From: Ahniella sp.
GTDB taxonomy: Bacteria; Pseudomonadota; Gammaproteobacteria; Xanthomonadales; Ahniellaceae
Length of the DNA: 43,799 bases
Direction: 5' to 3'
Assembly: GCA_016712105.1 (NCBI GenBank)
Contig: JADJRU010000025.1
Location: 1-43,799 of the forward strand
A program made the position numbers and the translations under genes. Shown here piece after piece: positions 17,825-27,240 of this stretch. The notes under the pieces are model-generated. The model was not told the DNA's origin and searched no databases. It saw only the letters and a program-made list of their open reading frames with translations. Each line of letters begins with the position of its first letter. Positions within the stretch are counted from its first letter, which is position 1.

Positions 17825-18717
17825 GGGTTCTGCCTGTCCTTCAGTTCTGCCAGCACCTGCGCCATGGGCAGGCGCCAGTCGGGCATGTGGAGTCCGAACG
17901 TACGCTCGAGCTTGTGGGTGTCGAGCACGGAGCATTGCGGCCGACGCGCACGCGTCGGGTAGTCGTCGGTACTGATGGCCTGAACCTCCGGCCGTCGCGC
18001 CAACAGGCCGAGTTCATGGGCCGAAGCAATCAACGCGTCGGCAAATCCGTGCCAGGTGGTCTGCCCGGCAGCGGTCAGGTGATACGTGCCGAACCGGGTG
18101 TCGTCCACTGCAGCCGACCGCAAGGAAAACACCATCAACGCGGAGGATTCGGCAATCAGGCGCGCCGAGGTGGGTGTGCCGTGCTGGTCGGCGACGACCC
18201 GCAGCACCTCACGTTCGGCGCCGAGTCGCAGCATCGTTTTCAGGAAATTCCGGCCACGCGCGGCATAGACCCAGGCGGTCCGCAGGATCAGGTGGGCGGC
18301 GCCACTGTCGGCCAACGCACGCTCGCCATCGAGTTTGGTCTGACCATAGACACCGATCGGTGCGCAGGGCGCCGATTCGTCCCGCGCAGTGGCCTCGGCG
18401 CCATCGAACACATAGTCGGTCGAGTAGTGCAGCACACGCGCACCGATCGACCGGGCCGTACGCCCGATCACGTCCAGCGCGTCGGCATTGATGGCCCGGG
18501 CGCGCTCTGCCTGATCTTCGGCCAGATCCACCGCCGTGTAGGCAGCGGCATTGACGATCCAGTCCGGCTTCATCCGGTTGATACATTCGACGATGGATCC
18601 GGCATCGGCCAGATCCACGTCGGCATGCGTACACGCCGTCACGTTGCCGAGCGGGGTCAGGCTTCGACGGAGTTCGAAACCGACCTGACCGTCTGCACCA
18701 AACAACAGCAGGTTCAT
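17821..18717 (-). CDS. rmlD: dTDP-4-dehydrorhamnose reductase
   Basis: Last step of dTDP-L-rhamnose synthesis: NAD(P)H reduction of dTDP-4-keto-L-rhamnose. It is a 298-residue SDR-superfamily protein with the Rossmann motif LLFGADGQVGFEL at residues 4-16, VNAAAYTAVDLAE, the catalytic serine/threonine stretch HYSTDYVFDG, and YGQTK with the Tyr-x3-Lys pair. ATG 18717 overlaps the rmlC stop by four bases. The frame is intact and the length typical. Confidence 0.96.
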   Translation of the reverse strand: MNLLLFGADGQVGFELRRSLTPLGNVTACTHADVDLADAGSIVECINRMKPDWIVNAAAYTAVDLAEDQAERARAINADALDVIGRTARSIGARVLHYSTDYVFDGAEATARDESAPCAPIGVYGQTKLDGERALADSGAAHLILRTAWVYAARGRNFLKTMLRLGAEREVLRVVADQHGTPTSARLIAESSALMVFSLRSAAVDDTRFGTYHLTAAGQTTWHGFADALIASAHELGLLARRPEVQAISTDDYPTRARRPQCSVLDTHKLERTFGLHMPDWRLPMAQVLAELKDRQNP

Positions 18718-19271
18718 GCCGGATACACCGGCAGGCGGTCTTCGGCGATCTCGTCCAGAAACGGCGCCCGTTCGTCCTTGTCGCTTAATGACGGTGCGCC
18801 GATTGGCCAGTCGATGGCGAGCCGTGCATCATTCCATCGCAGGTTGGCATCGGCAGTCTTGTCGTAGGGCGCCGTACAACCGTAATGGAACAAGGCATTG
18901 TCGCTGGTCACCACGAAGCCATGCGCAAAACCCTCGGGCACCCACAACTGGCGTTTGTTTTCGGCCGACAGCACGGCTGCGACCCATTGGCCGAACGTTG
19001 GTGAGCCGCGACGGATGTCGACCGCTACGTCAAAGACCTCACCTTCAAGCACGCTGACGAGCTTGCCCTGCGGATTCGGCCACTGATAGTGCAAACCGCG
19101 CAACACGCCGCGCGTCGAACGCGACAGGTTCACCTGCACGAGGTCGATGTCCATTCCGGCATCGGCATACCGCTGGCGATTGAATCCCTCGAAGAAGAAC
19201 CCGCGCGCATCACCGAACACCTGCGGCTCGATCAGCTTCACGTCGGCAATCGCCAAAGGCGTGACCTTCAT
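18714..19271 (-). CDS. rmlC: dTDP-4-dehydrorhamnose 3,5-epimerase
   Basis: Third step of dTDP-L-rhamnose synthesis, converting dTDP-4-keto-6-deoxy-D-glucose to the L-configured sugar. A 185-residue cupin with the family's landmarks: DARGFFFEGFN, NLSRSTRGVLRGLHYQ (with the catalytic His), EVFDVAVDIRRGSPTFGQW (seen as DVAVDIRRGSPTFG), LWVPEGFAHGF and the C-terminal NDARLAIDWP. The ATG at 19271 gives the MKVTPLAI start; an open frame upstream has no family similarity. It overlaps both neighbours by four bases. Confidence 0.96.
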   Translation of the reverse strand: MKVTPLAIADVKLIEPQVFGDARGFFFEGFNRQRYADAGMDIDLVQVNLSRSTRGVLRGLHYQWPNPQGKLVSVLEGEVFDVAVDIRRGSPTFGQWVAAVLSAENKRQLWVPEGFAHGFVVTSDNALFHYGCTAPYDKTADANLRWNDARLAIDWPIGAPSLSDKDERAPFLDEIAEDRLPVYPA

Positions 19272-20152
19272 CGCATGCCCTCGCCCCGGGCGATTCGCAC
19301 CAGGTATTCGCCGTAGCCACTTTTCTTCAGCGGTTCGGCCAAACGAAGCAGCTGTTCGGCATCGATCCAGCCATTCTGGAACGCGATCTCTTCCGGGCAG
19401 CACACACGCAGGCCCTGACGCGCCTCGATGGTTTCAATGTAGTTGCCGGCCTGGATCAGTGACTCGTGTGTACCGGTATCCAGCCAAGCGTAGCCGCGAC
19501 CCAGTTTTTCCAGGCGCAGACTCCCCTCGTCGAGATAACAGCGGTTGAGGTCGGTGATTTCCAGTTCGCCCCGTGGAGACGGCTTCAGTGCCGCCGCAAA
19601 ATCACTGGCGCGGCCGTCGTAGAAATAGAGACCGGTGACCGCATAGTTGGATCGTGGGGTCTTCGGCTTTTCCTCAAGACCGATGACCTTGCCGGCCGCA
19701 TCGAACTCGGCCACGCCATACCGTTCCGGATCTCGAACCCAATAACCGAACACGGTGGCACCCGTGTCGGCATTCGCGGCACGGCGCAGCACTTCAGTGA
19801 GTCCGTGGCCATAGAAGATGTTGTCGCCGAGGATCAGACACGACGGCTGTCCGGCCACGAACTCGCGGCCAATCAGATAAGCCTGCGCCAGTCCGTCCGG
19901 ACTCGGCTGCACGGCATAACGGATCGACATGCCCCAGGCCGAACCATCCCCCAGCAGTCGCTGGAACAGTTCCTGCTCGTGCGGCGTGTTGATGACCAGC
20001 ACCTCGCGGATGCCGGCAAGCATGAGCACCGACAGCGGATAATAGATCATCGGCTTGTCGTACACCGGCATCAGCTGCTTGCTGATCGACAGCGTCAGCG
20101 GGTACAGGCGCGTGCCGGAACCGCCGGCAAGAATGATGCCCTTGGTCGTCAT
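19268..20152 (-). CDS. rmlA: Glucose-1-phosphate thymidylyltransferase
   Basis: First step of dTDP-L-rhamnose synthesis: glucose-1-phosphate plus dTTP to dTDP-glucose. A 294-residue nucleotidyltransferase with GIILAGGSGTRLYPLT, SKQLMPVYDKPMIYYPLS (as QLMPVYDKPMIYYPLS), QPSPDGLAQAY, LGDNIFYGHG, EEKPKTPRSNYAVTGLYFYD (as EEKPKTPRSNYAVTG) and WLDTGTHESL. All core motifs are intact. The family is usually feedback-inhibited by dTDP-rhamnose. It is flanked by ATGA overlaps with rmlB and rmlC. Confidence 0.97.
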   Translation of the reverse strand: MTTKGIILAGGSGTRLYPLTLSISKQLMPVYDKPMIYYPLSVLMLAGIREVLVINTPHEQELFQRLLGDGSAWGMSIRYAVQPSPDGLAQAYLIGREFVAGQPSCLILGDNIFYGHGLTEVLRRAANADTGATVFGYWVRDPERYGVAEFDAAGKVIGLEEKPKTPRSNYAVTGLYFYDGRASDFAAALKPSPRGELEITDLNRCYLDEGSLRLEKLGRGYAWLDTGTHESLIQAGNYIETIEARQGLRVCCPEEIAFQNGWIDAEQLLRLAEPLKKSGYGEYLVRIARGEGMR

Positions 20153-21216
20153 GTCTGGCTCCCCGAGCCTTGCCCCAATCGCTCACCGCGATAACTGCCG
20201 TCGCGGATTCGTGCACACCAGTCCTGGTTACTCAGGTACCAGTCGATGGTGCGCGCCAGACCCGTCTCGAAACTTTCGACCGGGACCCAGCCGAGCTCGG
20301 AACGGATCTTGCCGGCATCAATCGCATAACGGCGATCGTGTCCGGGCCGATCTTTTACATAGGTGATCAGGTCCGTGCGCCGACTGCCGTCGGCTCGCGG
20401 CCGGCGGGCGTCAACGAGGTCGATGATGGAGGTGACGACCGCGATGTTCTCGCGCTCGGCCTCCCCCCCGACGTTGTAGACCTCACCCGGACGACCACGC
20501 TCCAGGACCGCATGAATCGCCGCACAGTGGTCGCCGACATAGAGCCAATCGCGCACGTTGCGACCGTCGCCGTAGACCGGCAACGGCTGATCAGCCAATG
20601 CCTTCTGGATCATCAGCGGGATGAGCTTCTCGGGAAACTGGAACGGGCCGTAATTGTTCGAACAATTGGTGGTCAGCGTCGGCATTCCGTAGGTGTGATG
20701 GAACGCCCGGACCAGATGGTCTCTCGCCGCCTTGCTGGCGGAATACGGCGAGTTCGGCGCATACGGCGTGGTCTCGCTGAACTTGCCTTCGGCGCCCAAG
20801 GAACCGTAGACCTCGTCGGTCGACACGTGCAGGAACCGGAACGCACTCCGCGCGGTGTCGTCCTGCGCCCGCCAGTACGCCAGCGTGGCTTCGAGCAGCG
20901 TCAGCGTGCCGACCACATTGGTCTGCACAAAAGCGGCCGGGCCATCAATCGAACGATCGACATGGCTCTCTGCCGCAAAGTTGACGACCGCATCGGGCCG
21001 GTACTCGGCAAACAGCCGGTCGAGCAGCTGACGATCGTTGATCGAACCATGAACGAAGACATGTTGAGGGTCGCCATTCAGACTCGCCAGCGTGTCGCGA
21101 TTGCCGGCATAGGTCAGCGCATCCAGATTGATGATCCGGACATCCGGGCCAACATGGGCAAGCACAAAATTGCCGCCGATAAAACCGGCACCGCCGGTCA
21201 CCAACCAGGTTTTCAT
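20149..21216 (-). CDS. rmlB: dTDP-glucose 4,6-dehydratase
   Basis: Second step of dTDP-L-rhamnose synthesis and first gene of the operon running down to 14340. A 355-residue SDR enzyme with the NAD motif TGGAGFIGGNF at residues 7-17, AAESHVDRSIDGPAAF, HVSTDEVYG and the catalytic YSASKAARDHLVRAF (Tyr-x3-Lys), then NNYGPFQFPEKLIPL and GDGRNVRDWLYVGDHC. The ATG at 21216 has GGAAG somewhat far upstream. The 250 bases upstream should hold the operon promoter; I could not pick a clear -35/-10 pair. Confidence 0.97.
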   Translation of the reverse strand: MKTWLVTGGAGFIGGNFVLAHVGPDVRIINLDALTYAGNRDTLASLNGDPQHVFVHGSINDRQLLDRLFAEYRPDAVVNFAAESHVDRSIDGPAAFVQTNVVGTLTLLEATLAYWRAQDDTARSAFRFLHVSTDEVYGSLGAEGKFSETTPYAPNSPYSASKAARDHLVRAFHHTYGMPTLTTNCSNNYGPFQFPEKLIPLMIQKALADQPLPVYGDGRNVRDWLYVGDHCAAIHAVLERGRPGEVYNVGGEAERENIAVVTSIIDLVDARRPRADGSRRTDLITYVKDRPGHDRRYAIDAGKIRSELGWVPVESFETGLARTIDWYLSNQDWCARIRDGSYRGERLGQGSGSQT

Positions 21217-21470
21217 CAGGAGCTGCTTCCTTGTGTTCGGCGCGTGTCTTCGAGCCCGTCATTGTAGCCGGGGCGGTGAATGTCGGGCATGGGCGCAAGT
21301 CGGAACCGGTCCAAGCCGCAACTCGAATGGGGGCGGGAAGGCTTCCCGGACGCCAGTTTTTCGCGCAAGTACTTGATTCATGGTGGACTGACGACCCAGA
21401 GGGCTGAGTTCGACGCACGGGGGTTGTGGGTCAGCTTGGACGTTCAGCGGCGAGTTTGGTTCCGCAGGTT

Positions 21471-22509
21471 ATGCAGAGTTACCCTCCGCCGGAATTCCGC
21501 GATGCACCTGAACCTTCGCTCCATGTTCTTTCTGCCGACCGGATCGGGCTGGTTCTGGCGCTGTGCTGCCAGTCCGCAGCGGCGAGTCATGCAGAGTTGT
21601 GCCGTCATTTGGCCGATCTGGCTGAGGACGCGGACCTCGAAACTCAGCAAGCCTTGGTCAGGACACCCTGCCCGGAGGTATCGCTGAAGGCATTGATGCG
21701 GTCGGAAGAGCTGGCCCTGGCCGATCCCGAATCAGCGGAGGATTGGCTCGACGACGAAGATTCAAGGCAGGAACTGGAGTGGTTCCGGCTATCACATCAA
21801 CTGAAGCTGGCGCTGCATGCGGGGAACGTCGCCCGCGCACGACCCCTTGCTGGATCAAGCTGAAGTCAGCCTCGTGCGCGATCTGGATCTTCCCGAAGCG
21901 GAAGCAGACCTGGTGATGGATGTCGCAGCCATCTGGCGCGTCCTGGACGGTCACGAACCGACATCCACGCCATTCAAGATCCAGGCACCGGGACAACCCT
22001 GGGTCCCGGTGCGTCATGAACGCACTTGCGGGACCGGCCAGTTCATGGCGCTGATGCTTTCATGGACCACTCCGGAACCCGCCGACGCTTGGCTGGCCCG
22101 GAATCGCCCCGACCTGGCCCTGTCGGCCCATTTGGCCCAGCACTGGGTCGAGAACATTGCCGAGCTGAACTTGCCGCCCAGGCTTCGCGAATTCGCCGAA
22201 CGGGCGTTCGGACCGGAACGCGCAAACGCGGAATTCGAGGCGGCGCTGGCGTCGGTCCGGATTGAGTCTCGGCCGCTGGGCGCCACGGCCGTTTTGTCGC
22301 TGTTCGGCCATTCCTTGCCGCTGCCAACAGGCGAGATCGTCTACGCGAGGTTTCGTGCCGAGGGTGATCCACCGCCCGAACCGACGTTCTACAGCGAGAT
22401 GCAGATTGCCGAGCAACTGCGCACGGCTTGGCAAGCGTCCGGGGTGGAAGGATTCCTCGAATTGAGTGACCTCGATGCAGCCATCGAGGAAACTACTGTA
22501 GATCATTAA
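21471..22509 (+). CDS. Protein of unknown function, frameshifted
   Basis: A soluble, acidic protein of about 345 residues that I do not recognise. The likely start is ATG 21471 (MQSYPPPEFRDAPEP) with AGG just upstream; an ATG 45 bases earlier in frame is possible. The frame holds to ALHAGNVARA (about residue 122) and then stops, while the neighbouring frame continues as HDPLLDQAEVSLVRDLDLPE to the TAA at 22507-22509; one base is off at about 21830-21842. The composition is rich in Ala, Leu, Glu and Asp and probably helical (LADLAEDADLETQQALV). It has no signal peptide or membrane segment. It stands alone between the rml operon and the convergent GGDEF-EAL gene. Confidence 0.55.
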
Positions 22510-22538
22510 CTTCGGCAAGACCGAACCTATGCCTTCAC

Positions 22539-24138
22539 TCAGGCCGTCAGGCGATACCGCTGGTCGACAATGCCGGTCCGCAATGATTGCAGCAGCGCGG
22601 ACGCCGGCATGGGCTGGCCAAGCCAGAAGCCTTGCCCGGCGTGACAGCCGATGGAGCGCAGGCACTGGATCTGCGCTGCCGATTCGACGCCTTCGGCCAC
22701 CACATCGATCTGGAGCGAATGCGCCATCGCGATGATCGCGTGGGTCAACGCCAGATCATGCCGATCGGACAACAGGTCTTGCGTGAAACTGCGATCGATC
22801 TTCACACCATTCACGCGCACCTGGCGGAGGTGCGACAACCCCGGAGAAGCCGGTCCCGAAATCGTCCAGCCAGACTTCGACACCGAGTTCGGCAAGTCCG
22901 GCCAGCACGGCGCGTGCCGCAGCACCACCATCCATCACGGCGCTCTCGGTCAGTTCCAGATGGAGTTGCTCGATCCCCAGACCACTTCGTTTCAGCGCCC
23001 TGCGCACTTTTTCCGGCAATCCCGGATCACGCAACTGACGCGGCGAGATGTTGACCGCGAGATAGGGTAGCCGGCCCTTCTGGGTTGGCCACTGCGTCGC
23101 CTGGATACAGGCGCGCTCCAACACATAGACACCCAGCGCGTCGATCAAGCCAACATCTTCGGCGATACCCACGAACGTACTCGGCGAAATCCAGCCACGC
23201 TCGGCATGGTGCCAACGCAACAGGGCTTCGGCGCCGATCACACAACCGTTGTCGAGGTCCACGATCGGCTGATAATGGATGTCCAACGCTTCTTGATCGA
23301 TGGCCAGTCTCAGATCGTTTTCCAGCACCAGGCGATCAGCGGCGACCTCGGTCAGGCAATTCGTGAAATAGCGGTAGCAGTTGCGCCCGGAGACCTTGGC
23401 CAGATACATGGCGATATCGCCGTTCTGCAGCAAACGACTGGGATCGGAACCATCTCGGGACAGGACGTGACGCCGATGCTGCCACTGATGTGCAGGACAT
23501 GCTGTCCGTGTTGCACCGGTCGCGATAGCGCTTTCTGAGCCTGTTCCGCGAGATGACCGGCACGCCGGCGGGCATCATGGCCTTCGATCAGCATGACAAA
23601 TTCGTCGCCGCCAAACCGCGACAAACTGCCTTCACATTCGAATTGTTCGAGGCACGCAGCCAGCCGCTGGCCGACTTCGGCCAGCACGTCGTCACCGACA
23701 TCGTGCCCGAGCGTGTCATTGATACGCTTGAAATCATCGAGATCGATGAACAACAAGGCCAGCGAGCGCTCTGCCGGATCACTGCGATGTTGCCATTCGA
23801 TCAGCCGATCACGCAGCGCAATGCGGTTTGGCAGTCCGGTCAGTGCATCACATCGGGCCTGGGCCCGGAGTGCCACAGCGCGACATTCATCGGCCCGCTG
23901 CGCCGTCGAAACGAGACCCGGCAGTTCATCGACGTCACCGGCCCGGGCAAACCCCAGGGCTTGGGCGATCGGCGCCAGAACCCGGCGCTCCTGGATGGCA
24001 CCAATGCAGGATGGCCAGCAACGCGAACACGACACCCAGCCAGGACGGCAGAACACCGGCCCATGCGAGCCAACCGCCGAAGCCGCCAGCCATCGCGACC
24101 AGCGCAAGCACTTCCAGTCGCAGACTAAGCCTAGGCAT
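22539..24138 (-). CDS. GGDEF-EAL cyclic-di-GMP signalling protein with three frameshifts
   Basis: A membrane-anchored protein of about 533 residues. One or two helices lie at the N-terminus (VLALVAMAGGFGGWLAWAG, then LGVVFALLAILHW), then the GGDEF domain with DALTGLPNR and an intact RFGGDEFV active site, then an EAL domain with GAEALLRW (EAL intact), VNISPRQL, LDDFGTG and VVAEGVES. Both catalytic signatures are kept, so it could make or degrade c-di-GMP. The frame breaks three times: near 23999-24010 after the second helix, near 23455-23460 after GSIGVTSCPE, and at the CCCC run 22839-22842 after DFGTGFSG, where an extra base fits. The small N-terminal sensor region has no recognised domain. 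Confidence 0.88.
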
Positions 24139-24315
24139 CAGCTGCCTCGGTCAAGGCAACCACGGTGATGGATTGGTCGAGGCTTCGTACCGACATCCGG
24201 GACCCGCGAGGTGAGTTGCCTTGGAGCCTACAATATCCATTCACGAATCGAACACCCCGGCAAGTTGGGTAAACCTTCGTCATGTGTCACCAAGCGTTTC
24301 CCACGTAAACGACTG

Positions 24316-25095
24316 CTACACACTCCCCGGAGGATTCCGGGTTGCAGCAGCAATACGCGCTGCCCGCTCGGCCTCGGCGAGCATGCCGCGCAGCAGTTGC
24401 ACTTCCTGCCGATCGAGTGCGGCACGCTGATACAGCCGTCGAAAGCGCTGCAGCAAACGGGTGTACTCCCGGCCCTTGTAGAAGTCGATCAGACCAAGCG
24501 TCCGTTCGAGATGCCCCATGAACCCCTCAAAATCGCCGGCGCTGGCCAGATCACGCGGTTCGGAAGGCAAGTCAGGCTCGACCAACTCCAGGCTGGCCAG
24601 TCGCAGCTCATAGGTCAGCACCTGCACGGCCTGAGCCAGATTCAATGAAGAAAACTCCGGATTGGCCGGTATCCGCACTGCGTGTCGACAGCGATCCAAC
24701 TCGGCGTTCGTGAGCCCGGTGCGTTCGGTACCGAACACCAGCGCAACGTTCAGGCCAAGGTATGCTTCCCGCAACACCATCGCCGCGGCGTCCCGAGGGG
24801 TCAGGCTGGGGGCCTCGTTGTGGCGGGGCCGGGCGGTGGTTCCGAACACCAGGTGGCAAGGCGCGATCGCGTCGTCCAGCGTGTCAAAGACCCGCGCCTC
24901 AGCCAGCACATCGTCGGCACCAGCCGCCAGAGCGGTGGCTTCCTCGTGCGGAAACTCGCGTGGGGCAACCAGCGCCAATCGCTTGAGCCCCATGTTCTTC
25001 ATCGCCCGCGCGGTCGACCCGATATTGCCGGGATGCGAGGTTTCGACGAGGACGATCAGCAAATGGCTCAACAGGTGGGTAGATGAATCTGTCAT
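24316..25095 (-). CDS. trmJ: tRNA (cytidine/uridine-2'-O-)-methyltransferase TrmJ
   Basis: SPOUT-class enzyme that 2'-O-methylates position 32 of certain tRNAs using SAM. A 259-residue protein with motif 1 VETSHPGNIGSTARAMKNMG, motif 2 LVFGTERTGLTNAEL and motif 3 IPANPEFSSLNLAQAVQVL, which form the trefoil knot. The C-terminal helical extension (DFYKGREYTRLLQRFRRLYQRA) separates TrmJ from TrmH-like relatives. ATG 25095 (MTDSSTHLLSHL) fits the family. It is divergent from suhB, a gene pair seen in many gammaproteobacteria. Confidence 0.94.
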   Translation of the reverse strand: MTDSSTHLLSHLLIVLVETSHPGNIGSTARAMKNMGLKRLALVAPREFPHEEATALAAGADDVLAEARVFDTLDDAIAPCHLVFGTTARPRHNEAPSLTPRDAAAMVLREAYLGLNVALVFGTERTGLTNAELDRCRHAVRIPANPEFSSLNLAQAVQVLTYELRLASLELVEPDLPSEPRDLASAGDFEGFMGHLERTLGLIDFYKGREYTRLLQRFRRLYQRAALDRQEVQLLRGMLAEAERAARIAAATRNPPGSV

Positions 25096-25202
25096 GGTCG
25101 GGCATGAACGGCAGCAACCCCCATTCTGGCTGGACCGGGGGCGCACTGCTATAGTCGATCCCCTTTATTTTTCGGCTTCGGCCGGTTCTTTCAGAGTCGA
25201 TC

Positions 25203-25997
25203 ATGCAAAACGGAGCGATCAACATCGCGATCAAGGCCGCGCGCGCCGCGGGCCAGGTGATCACACGCAGTCTGCCGAAACGCGACAGCCTGCAAGTCAT
25301 CGAAAAAGCGCAGAACGACTTCGCCACAGATGTGGACCGACTTGCCGAAGTCACGATCCTGCGTGAACTGAAGCGGGCTTTTCCAACCCATGCCTTCCTT
25401 GCAGAGGAAAGCGGACAAACCGGCAAGTCCCGGTATGTCTGGGTCATCGACCCGTTGGACGGCACCAGCAACTTCATCCGTGGGTTTCCGCACTTCTCGG
25501 TCTCGATCGCGCTCTGTTACGACGGCGAGCCGGTGCTCGGCGTGGTGTTCGACCCGATGCGGGACGAACTGTTCTCGGCCGAACGCGGGCGCGGTGCCGT
25601 GCTGAACGATCGCAAACTGCGTGTCGGCAAACGCAACAGCCTCGATGGCTGCCTGCTCACGACCGGGTTTCCGTTTCGTGAAAAGCGCCACATGGACGCC
25701 CACATGGGCATGACCAAGTCGCTGATGGCCCAGGCCGAAGACATCCGCCGGACCGGCTCCGCAGCGCTGGACCTGGCGTACGTGGCGTGTGGCCGCTTCG
25801 ACGGTTACTACGAGCTTGGCCTGAAGCCCTGGGACATGGCCGCCGGTGTGCTGCTGGTGCGCGAAGCGGGCGGCCGATGCTGGGATTACCGCGGTGGCGA
25901 CCGGTTCATGGACCAAGGTCACATCATTGCCGGCAACCTCAAGGTCGGCGAGGAAATGTTGAAGGCCATCGAGCCGCATATCACGATCAACATGTAA
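25203..25997 (+). CDS. suhB: Inositol-1-monophosphatase SuhB
   Basis: Mg-dependent inositol monophosphatase. In E. coli SuhB also joins the rRNA transcription antitermination complex. The 264-residue sequence has AEESGQTG, DPLDGTSNFIRGFPHF (metal-binding DPxDGT) and PWDMAAGVLLVREAGG, the two family signatures, all intact. The start MQNGAINIAIKAARAAGQ is family-like. It is followed after two bases by the S4-domain protein Hsp15, so the two are likely co-transcribed and linked to ribosome function. Confidence 0.95.
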   Translation: MQNGAINIAIKAARAAGQVITRSLPKRDSLQVIEKAQNDFATDVDRLAEVTILRELKRAFPTHAFLAEESGQTGKSRYVWVIDPLDGTSNFIRGFPHFSVSIALCYDGEPVLGVVFDPMRDELFSAERGRGAVLNDRKLRVGKRNSLDGCLLTTGFPFREKRHMDAHMGMTKSLMAQAEDIRRTGSAALDLAYVACGRFDGYYELGLKPWDMAAGVLLVREAGGRCWDYRGGDRFMDQGHIIAGNLKVGEEMLKAIEPHITINM

Positions 25998-25999
25998 CG

Positions 26000-26410
26000 A
26001 TGCCCACACGGGATCACGACCAACCCAGTGACGTCCGGCTCGACCTGTGGCTCTGGGCTGCGCGGTTCTTCAAGACGCGCAGCCTGGCCAAGGCCGCAAT
26101 CGTTGGCGGCAAGGTCCAGATCGGCGGACAAGACGTCAAACCCTCACGCATCGTTCAACTCGGCGACCGCATCGATGTGATCCGCGAGAGCGAACGGTAC
26201 GTTGTGACGGTGCTCGCCCTCAGCGCAGTGCGCGGGCCGGCAACGGTCGCGGCCGGGCTGTACTCGGAAAGCCCGGAGAGTCAGGCCTTGCGCCTCGCGA
26301 CACGGGAACGAAAACGCTTCGAAGCGCTGGGCATGCAACCCCCGGACGGCAAACCCGACAAACGAGCCCGCCGATTGTTGCTCGCATTGGGTGATATCGA
26401 AGCGACTTGA
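26000..26410 (+). CDS. hslR: Heat shock protein 15 (S4-domain ribosome-associated protein)
   Basis: Hsp15 binds stalled 50S subunits carrying nascent peptidyl-tRNA and helps recycle them. The S4 RNA-binding domain starts at residue 11: VRLDLWLWAARFFKTRSLA, with KAAIVGGKVQIGGQDVKPSR, as in the family. The basic C-terminal tail (RERKRFEALGMQPPDGKPDKRARR, in part) is typical. Length is 136 residues. ATG 26000 comes two bases after the suhB stop. Confidence 0.92.
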   Translation: MPTRDHDQPSDVRLDLWLWAARFFKTRSLAKAAIVGGKVQIGGQDVKPSRIVQLGDRIDVIRESERYVVTVLALSAVRGPATVAAGLYSESPESQALRLATRERKRFEALGMQPPDGKPDKRARRLLLALGDIEAT

Positions 26411-26434
26411 ATCGCTGGGAACGAATGAACTTGC

Positions 26435-26458
26435 CTCAGGATTTTTCGCTGGCCTGAG
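26435..26458. terminator. Hairpin between convergent genes, possible terminator
   Basis: A 6-base stem (CTCAGG ... CCTGAG) with a 12-base loop that includes TTTTT lies 25 bases after the hslR stop and 60 bases before the convergent anti-sigma gene. A second short GGCC-ACA-GGCC element follows. The T run is in the loop and not after the stem, so this is a weak candidate. Confidence 0.25.
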
Positions 26459-26520
26459 ATGGCCACAGGCCGCCTCGCGTTCTTCGCAATGATGGAAGAG
26501 CCTGGCTTTCGGCTACTCGC

Positions 26521-27240
26521 CTACTTCATTCCGGCCCGTACCGGTGATCCCTCGATCGCGGCCCGGAAACCAGCCTCGATACGATCGAACGCCTGATCGC
26601 TGCCGGCGAGCAGCACCAGCGTACCGGGACCGATCTCGCGATGTCGGCCCACAACCTGCTGATCGACAAAATCCGCGTCGCCCTGATGTTCGCCCGGGAC
26701 GTACATCGCGGTCACAGCCTGACCCTCGGCGCGCACCACCAGATGCAGGCTGCGTTTGCCATTCAACGGGCAATGCACAAGGTAAGTCACTTGAGTGAGC
26801 GGCGCTTTCAGCGCCACACCACTGTCTGCAAAAGCCCGAGCAACTTCAGCTGCCGGAATCGGTTCGGTGCGATCGAGCGCAAAGGGTTCGTGACTGAGAT
26901 GCGCCACCGAAGCACTGGCGAGTGAATCCGGCGACCGCAGCCCAAGATATCCAACGCCCGCGACACCGATTGCCATCACCAGACCCGCAGCAATCCGGGT
27001 CCAGCCTTGCCGCGCGACGCGCGTGCCCTGACGGGTCACCGTGGTTTGACGCAACAGGATCCGATCAGCCAAACCTTCGGGCACCGGCACCGCCATCACA
27101 TGGTGCAGCCGCTGCTCGAATCCGATCGCACGCTGCCAGGCTTCCGCACACGCGCGGCACTCGGCACGGTGCCGGGTCGCCTCAACACCGAGATGCTGCG
27201 GCTGAGCCGCCAATTCGCGTCGAAATTCAAGGCAATCCAT
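26521..27240 (-). CDS. Zinc-type anti-sigma factor, DUF3379-like
   Basis: A 239-residue membrane protein that likely holds the neighbouring sigma factor inactive. Residues 24-31 read HRAECRAC, an H-x3-C-x2-C zinc anti-sigma motif. One membrane helix runs at about 80-101 (AAGLVMAIGVAGVGYLGL), followed by a periplasmic domain (TQVTYLVHCPLNGKRSLHLVV). This layout matches DUF3379-type anti-sigma factors. The start ATG 27240 lies inside the end of the sigma gene with a 14-base overlap, which couples their translation. What signal releases the sigma factor is not visible. Confidence 0.8.
   Translation of the reverse strand: MDCLEFRRELAAQPQHLGVEATRHRAECRACAEAWQRAIGFEQRLHHVMAVPVPEGLADRILLRQTTVTRQGTRVARQGWTRIAAGLVMAIGVAGVGYLGLRSPDSLASASVAHLSHEPFALDRTEPIPAAEVARAFADSGVALKAPLTQVTYLVHCPLNGKRSLHLVVRAEGQAVTAMYVPGEHQGDADFVDQQVVGRHREIGPGTLVLLAGSDQAFDRIEAGFRAAIEGSPVRAGMK

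Noticed and set aside
25127..25155. Promoter for suhB with TATAGT at 25150-25155
   Set aside because: The -10-like box is fair but no acceptable -35 box lies 16-18 bases upstream, so I did not list it as a feature.
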